NCBI GenBank assembly: GCA_014238445.1 | Contig: JABABC010000036.1 | Span: 1 to 10,514 of the forward strand | From: Coxiellaceae bacterium | GTDB taxonomy: Bacteria > Pseudomonadota > Gammaproteobacteria > Coxiellales > Coxiellaceae | Reading direction: 5' to 3' | DNA: 10,514 nucleotides | In this document: positions 7,334 to 10,514 of the stretch, in pieces | Layout: each line of letters starts with the position of its first letter | How positions within the stretch are numbered: position 1 is the first letter of the stretch | Program-made: the position numbers and the translations under genes | Notes under the pieces: generated by a model | What the model was told of the DNA's origin: nothing | Databases searched by the model: none | The model's input: the letters and a program-made list of their open reading frames with translations, nothing else

Positions 7334-8077
7334 GTGAATCGTAAGCAGGCAGCTTCATTGTCTGATTGTCAGTCAGAGCGATCAACCGGCTTGCGTGTTA
7401 TTGCCCATAGCCTGTTGCTATCTTTGGTGTGTTTAGCCTTGATTGGATTCATAGGTTATATTCGGCACTCGGGTTATTTTCAGTTAAGGTTTGTGCATGT
7501 GCGAGGTCATTTAACACAAGTTGATCGCGGTGCAGTGGGGTCTGTGATTAATGAATCCCTTAGGGGTGACTTTTTTACAATACATTTGACGCAATTGCAG
7601 AAAGCGATGGCCAATGTGCCTTGGGTTAAGCGGGTTGTGATTCGACGAGAGTGGCCTAATGCCTTGAGTTTAACCATTGAAGGGGATCGGGCTGTTGCCC
7701 GTTGGGGTCGGAGCGCTTTTTTGGTGCGCTCAGGCCAGGTGTTGTTAGGGCGTGCGGGAGATGGGGTGGGTCTCCCTGTCTTGTCAGGCCCTGTTGGCTC
7801 ATCGCCATTAGTGTATCAAATGTATCAATACGTCTTTCATCAGTTGAGTTTACTGCATTTGCAGGTTGTGCGGCTCACATTGAATTCTCATGGTGATTGG
7901 CGGTTAGAGACACAAAATGGCATGATTTTAAAGCTGGGCAGGGAGCATGTACATGAGCGCTTACAGCGATTTATTAAATTGTATCCCAGGCTTTCCATGG
8001 ATCGTCGTGATGTGATGGCGCAGGTTGATTTGCGATATAGGAATGGGGTGGCTGTTCGATGGGAGAGTGATGAGTAG
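7334..8077 (+). CDS. ftsQ: Cell division protein FtsQ
   Basis: Bitopic inner-membrane divisome protein that links early and late division proteins through FtsB and FtsL. With the GTG start it has 247 residues: a cytoplasmic tail of about 21 residues, one transmembrane helix at about 22-43, a POTRA domain at about 50-118 (FVHVRGHLTQVD, then NVPWVKRVVIRREWPNALSLTIE at 94-116), and a beta domain to the end. VARWG at 121-125 and the terminal VDLRYRNGVAVRW (231-243) match the E. coli PIARWN and VDLRYDSGAAVGW segments; the latter lies in the FtsB-binding region. The overall sequence is divergent, as usual for FtsQ, but layout and position are decisive. It directly follows murC rather than ddl. After it comes a 260-bp spacer instead of the tight ftsQ-ftsA junction found in E. 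coli. Confidence 0.93.
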   Translation: MNRKQAASLSDCQSERSTGLRVIAHSLLLSLVCLALIGFIGYIRHSGYFQLRFVHVRGHLTQVDRGAVGSVINESLRGDFFTIHLTQLQKAMANVPWVKRVVIRREWPNALSLTIEGDRAVARWGRSAFLVRSGQVLLGRAGDGVGLPVLSGPVGSSPLVYQMYQYVFHQLSLLHLQVVRLTLNSHGDWRLETQNGMILKLGREHVHERLQRFIKLYPRLSMDRRDVMAQVDLRYRNGVAVRWESDE

Positions 8078-8177
8078 CCAAGCTTTATGGAAGTGTTTAG
8101 TATGTATTTCGATGAGTTAAATGTGATTTTTAATGCATTACTTGTATGTGTGACAGGCGAAAAAATTAAAAAACATC

Positions 8178-8227
8178 ACCCTAACGCCTATCTTTTAAGT
8201 TAGTGAATTAACTTATTTTGTTAGGGT
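8178..8227. repeat. Nested inverted repeat in the ftsQ-ftsA spacer
   Basis: Outer arms ACCCTAAC (8178-8185) and GTTAGGGT (8220-8227) are perfect 8-bp complements. Inside them, TAAGTTA (8196-8202) and TAACTTA (8209-8215) pair for 7 bp; one further G-T pair leaves a TGAA tetraloop. The two helices are nested and can form together. There is no T-run after the outer arm on the + strand, so it is not a standard terminator in the gene direction. On the - strand the structure is followed by T-rich DNA (complement of 8160-8173), so it could stop antisense transcription. A protein-binding operator is the main alternative. Confidence 0.5.
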
Positions 8228-8267
8228 TATGAAGTTTATAGCATAAGGCATAAAATTCTTTTATACT
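8227..8267 (+). promoter_or_regulatory. Possible sigma-70 promoter(s) for ftsAZ
   Basis: Two -10-like hexamers are present: TAAAAT (8251-8256), with a poor -35-like TTATGA (8227-8232) 18 bp upstream, and TATACT (8262-8267), with no recognisable -35. Each -10 matches 5 of 6 consensus bases, but in AT-rich DNA this is weak evidence. The second would start a transcript near 8273-8275. Confidence 0.25.
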
Positions 8268-8277
8268 CATAACAGCG

Positions 8278-8300
8278 AAAGTCCAGCTGGGCTGTACTTT
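8278..8300 (+). other. Imperfect palindrome / stem-loop upstream of ftsA
   Basis: Arms 8278-8287 and 8291-8300 pair in 9 of 10 positions (AAAGT and CAGC against GCTG and ACTTT, one C-T mismatch) around a 3-base loop TGG. The DNA after it (ATTAATTG) is AT-rich but not a clean T-run, so it would be a weak terminator at best. It ends 37 nt before the ftsA ATG and could be a 5' mRNA stabilising or attenuating hairpin, or a palindromic operator. Confidence 0.45.
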
Positions 8301-8320
8301 ATTAATTGTGTCGTGTTTTC

Positions 8321-8326
8321 AGGGAG
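8321..8326 (+). promoter_or_regulatory. Ribosome binding site of ftsA
   Basis: AGGGAG lies 11 nt before the ATG at 8338, slightly long spacing. An in-frame GTG at 8308 would lie upstream of this site with no ribosome binding site of its own and would add 10 unrelated residues, so 8338 is chosen. Confidence 0.6.
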
Positions 8327-8337
8327 TTTGCTCAGGT

Positions 8338-9573
8338 ATGGCAAAGAAAATGGAAAAGGATCTCATGGTGGCGCTGGATATAGGGACTAGTAAAATAGCA
8401 GCCCTAGTTGGCGAGATTGGCCCTGAGGGACAAGTAGAAGTGATTGGGTTTGGTTCTCATCCTTCGCGGGGGTTAAAAAAAGGCGTCGTGGTTAATATTG
8501 AGGCTACAGTTCAGTCAATTAAGCGTGCGATTGAGGAAGCTGAGCTAATGGCCGGGTGCGAGATTCATTCCGCCTTTACTGGAATTGCAGGTAGTCATAT
8601 TCGAAGCTTGAATTCACATGGCATTGTTGCAATCCGTGATCGAGAGGTTAATTCGCATGATGTTGATCGAGTAATTGATGCTGCTAAAGCAGTTGCCATC
8701 CCTGCAGACCAGAAAATTTTACACATTGTACCGCAAGAGTTTGTTGTTGATTCTCAAGATGGTGTTCGAGAGCCTATCGGTATGTCGGGAGTACGTTTAG
8801 AAGCTAAAGTGCATATTGTGACAGGTGCCGTCAGTGCTGCTCAGAATATTACAAAATGCGTTAAGCAATGTGGCTTGCAAGTCGATGATATCGTGTTGGA
8901 ACAGTTGGCCTCGAGTAAAGCGGTTTTAACTGATGATGAGAAAGAGTTGGGTGTGTGTTTAGTGGATATCGGTGGAGGTACTACGGATATTGCTATCTTC
9001 ACAGAAGGCGCTATTCGCCATACTGCAGTCATTCCCATTGCTGGTGATCATGTGACCAGCGATGTGGCAGTTGCTTTGCGGACTCCAATGCAAAGTGCTG
9101 AGAAGATCAAAATTGAGCATGGTTGTGTTTCGGTAAAAATGGCCGAAAGTTCTGGCTCAATTAAAGTGCCGGGTGTCGCTAGCCGCGCAGCAAAAGAAAT
9201 ACATAAAAAATCGTTAGCACAAGTTGTTCAAGCGCGGTATGCCGAGCTATTTGAATTAGTGGCAGCGGAGATTCGGCGTAGCGGTTTTGAAAACTTGGTG
9301 GCTTCAGGGATTGTATTAACGGGTGGTGCTTCTAAAGTGCAAGGTGCTTGTGAGCTTGCTGAGTCTATCTCTCAAATGCCTGTTCGCTTAGGTGCGCCCC
9401 AAAATATTTCTGGATTAGTGGATGTTAGGCAGAATCCTGGCTTTTCAACGGGAGTTGGGCTGCTTATGCATGGGCTTAAGGCTCAACGATATGGAGTGGC
9501 TAGTTTTGATGTTGGAAGGAATGCGGATGGTTTGTGGTCAAGAATGAAAAATTGGTTTAATAATAATTTTTAG
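8338..9573 (+). CDS. ftsA: Cell division protein FtsA (actin-like membrane tether for FtsZ)
   Basis: Actin-fold ATPase that anchors FtsZ filaments to the inner membrane and recruits later division proteins. From ATG 8338 it has 411 residues (E. coli 420). Seen: the first phosphate loop ALDIGTSKIAALVGE (12-26), PSRGLKKG (42-49), the FtsA-specific 1C subdomain at about 85-165, VPQEF (131-135), the second phosphate loop VDIGGGTTDIAIF (209-221), and the adenosine motif VLTGGASKVQG (326-336). The last residues, about 398-411 (LWSRMKNWFNNNF), form the expected amphipathic membrane-targeting helix. Compared with E. coli, a few residues are missing before the adenosine motif, around EIRRSGFENL (311-320), which explains part of the shorter length. 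It is preceded by a structured spacer and followed by ftsZ after 51 bp, so ftsA and ftsZ are probably one transcript. Confidence 0.97.
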   Translation: MAKKMEKDLMVALDIGTSKIAALVGEIGPEGQVEVIGFGSHPSRGLKKGVVVNIEATVQSIKRAIEEAELMAGCEIHSAFTGIAGSHIRSLNSHGIVAIRDREVNSHDVDRVIDAAKAVAIPADQKILHIVPQEFVVDSQDGVREPIGMSGVRLEAKVHIVTGAVSAAQNITKCVKQCGLQVDDIVLEQLASSKAVLTDDEKELGVCLVDIGGGTTDIAIFTEGAIRHTAVIPIAGDHVTSDVAVALRTPMQSAEKIKIEHGCVSVKMAESSGSIKVPGVASRAAKEIHKKSLAQVVQARYAELFELVAAEIRRSGFENLVASGIVLTGGASKVQGACELAESISQMPVRLGAPQNISGLVDVRQNPGFSTGVGLLMHGLKAQRYGVASFDVGRNADGLWSRMKNWFNNNF

Positions 9574-9612
9574 TGGTTAGTCGCGCGTTAAGACGGCAAA
9601 AACGAGCAAAAG

Positions 9613-9617
9613 AGGAG
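9613..9617 (+). promoter_or_regulatory. Strong ribosome binding site of ftsZ
   Basis: AGGAG lies 7 nt before the ATG at 9625. It is the best match to the consensus among the junctions in this window, in keeping with the higher amount of FtsZ needed relative to FtsA. The rest of the 51-bp ftsA-ftsZ gap shows no terminator. Confidence 0.75.
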
Positions 9618-9624
9618 TCGATCA

Positions 9625-10514
9625 ATGTTTGAATTAGGTGATAATACGGCGCATAACGCACAGATTAAAGTCATTGGTATTGGTGGCGGTGGTGGCAATG
9701 CAATTGAGCATATGATGGCTGAATCTATTGATGGTGTTGATTTTATTTGTGCAAACACGGATTCACAGGCATTGCAGCGTTCTAGTGCAAAAATGGTGAT
9801 ACAGCTGGGTGAGGAGATGACGAAAGGTTTGGGTGCGGGCGCAGATCCTAGTGTTGGCCGTCAGGCTGCTGAAGAAGATCGTGAGCGTTTGTGTGAAGTA
9901 TTGGAAGGTACCGATATGGTATTTATCACTGCAGGCATGGGGGGTGGTACGGGTACGGGAGCAGCTCCTATTGTGGCAGAAATTGCCAAGCAATTAGGTA
10001 TTTTAACGGTTGCTGTTGTGACGAAACCGTTCGCTTTTGAGGGCCGTAAACGGATGCAGATTGCAGAAGCAGGCATTATGGAGCTGGGTAAAAGTGTTGA
10101 CTCATTAATTACTATCCCTAATAACAAGTTGCTCAGTGTTTTGGGTAAAAATATCACATTATTGAATGCGTTTAAGGCTGCCAATAATGTATTACTGGGT
10201 GCTGTGCAGGGAATTGCAGACCTCATTACACGCCCTGGTTTGATTAACGTTGACTTTGCAGACGTTCGAACCGTCATGTCTGAAATGGGTATGGCAATGA
10301 TGGGTACCGGTGTGAGTAGTGGTGAAAATCGTGCGAGAGAAGCTGCGGAAGCAGCGATTGCTAGTCCATTGTTAGAAGATGTGGATTTCTCTGGTGCTAA
10401 AGGCGTTTTAGTGAACATTACAGCGGGCATGGATATGTCTATTGGTGAGTTTGAAGCTGTGGGTGATGCAGTGAAAGCCTTTGCCGCCGAAAATGCGGTC
10501 GACGAAGGCAAATA
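9625..10514 (+). CDS. ftsZ: Cell division protein FtsZ (3' partial)
   Basis: Tubulin-like GTPase that forms the Z-ring and sets the division site. The window holds 296 codons and two further bases; the C-terminal part is cut off (family usual length about 380-400). Seen: MFELGDN start, IKVIGIGGGGGNAIEHM (14-30), NTDSQAL (44-50), TKGLGAGADPSVGRQAAEED (66-85), the tubulin signature GGGTGTG (106-112), VVTKPFAFEGRKRM (131-144), and the T7 catalytic loop NVDFADVR with N208, D210 and D213 that completes the GTPase site of the neighbouring subunit. GVLVNITAG near 273-281 marks the C-terminal domain. The missing end would carry the flexible linker and the peptide that binds FtsA and ZipA. A long reading frame on the opposite strand here is a shadow of this gene. 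Confidence 0.98.
   Translation, partial: MFELGDNTAHNAQIKVIGIGGGGGNAIEHMMAESIDGVDFICANTDSQALQRSSAKMVIQLGEEMTKGLGAGADPSVGRQAAEEDRERLCEVLEGTDMVFITAGMGGGTGTGAAPIVAEIAKQLGILTVAVVTKPFAFEGRKRMQIAEAGIMELGKSVDSLITIPNNKLLSVLGKNITLLNAFKAANNVLLGAVQGIADLITRPGLINVDFADVRTVMSEMGMAMMGTGVSSGENRAREAAEAAIASPLLEDVDFSGAKGVLVNITAGMDMSIGEFEAVGDAVKAFAAENAVDEGK

Larger units (their letters stand above)
8078..8337 (+). promoter_or_regulatory. AT-rich ftsQ-ftsA spacer with likely ftsAZ control signals
   Basis: This 260-bp stretch has no convincing gene. It contains an A-rich block (8160-8173), a nested inverted repeat (8178-8227), promoter-like hexamers (8227-8267) and a stem-loop (8278-8300), then the ftsA ribosome binding site. 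Its AT content is clearly above that of the flanking genes. The expectation that it drives or modulates ftsAZ is inferred from position and structure. Confidence 0.55.

Noticed and set aside
8178..8227. Rho-independent terminator after ftsQ on the + strand
   Set aside because: The outer stem is not followed by a T-run in the gene direction and the loop is long; only the - strand has suitable T-rich sequence after it, with no gene there to terminate.
8308..8337. GTG start extending FtsA by 10 residues
   Set aside because: No ribosome binding site precedes it, the added residues are unlike FtsA, and the real site (8321-8326) lies within this extension.
9861..10511. 216-codon open frame on the - strand across ftsZ
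   Set aside because: It lies wholly antisense to a clear ftsZ, has low-complexity Ser/Ala/Pro/Ile composition typical of a reverse shadow, and has no recognisable domain or ribosome binding site.
1..10514. Novel defence, mobile or biosynthetic system
   Set aside because: All coding space is filled by recognised dcw genes in conserved order; no transposase, integrase, direct repeat array, tRNA or abrupt composition change within coding regions was seen.

Overview
The window is a continuous, one-strand stretch of the bacterial division and cell wall (dcw) cluster. All genes are on the + strand: murF (5' end cut off by the window), mraY, murD, ftsW, murG, murC, ftsQ, ftsA and ftsZ (3' end cut off). 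Gene order and protein features point to a gammaproteobacterium. MraY is 360 residues with its catalytic aspartates at the E. coli positions, MurG, FtsA and FtsZ carry gammaproteobacterial motif wording, and FtsQ has the diderm POTRA/beta layout. Base composition looks moderate to slightly AT-rich, with many TTA/TTG leucine codons. I cannot name a genus; a Legionellales-like lineage is only a guess.

Layout. From 1 to about 7282 the genes are tightly packed: gaps of 26 bp (murF-mraY) and 18 bp (mraY-murD), ATGA overlaps of 4 bp at murD-ftsW and ftsW-murG, and a 17-bp overlap at murG-murC. This half makes lipid II: MurC and MurD add the first amino acids to UDP-MurNAc, MurF adds D-Ala-D-Ala, MraY moves the precursor onto undecaprenyl phosphate, MurG adds GlcNAc, and FtsW polymerises the product at the septum. 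murC is then followed after only 51 bp by ftsQ. murB and ddl, which usually lie between these genes in gammaproteobacteria, are absent here. The 51-bp gap is spanned by a 16-codon reading frame that touches both neighbours.

From 8078 to 8337 there is an AT-rich, apparently non-coding stretch of 260 bp between ftsQ and ftsA. It holds a nested inverted repeat, a second near-perfect stem-loop and weak promoter-like hexamers. It probably separates ftsAZ from the upstream genes and gives it its own control. ftsA (membrane tether) and ftsZ (ring tubulin) follow, with a strong ribosome binding site before ftsZ.

Nothing in the window suggests a mobile element, CRISPR array, RNA gene or novel multi-gene system. 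The genes are ordinary and look intact. The points worth a second look are the missing murB/ddl, the bridging mini-frame with its G7 tract, and the structured ftsQ-ftsA spacer.
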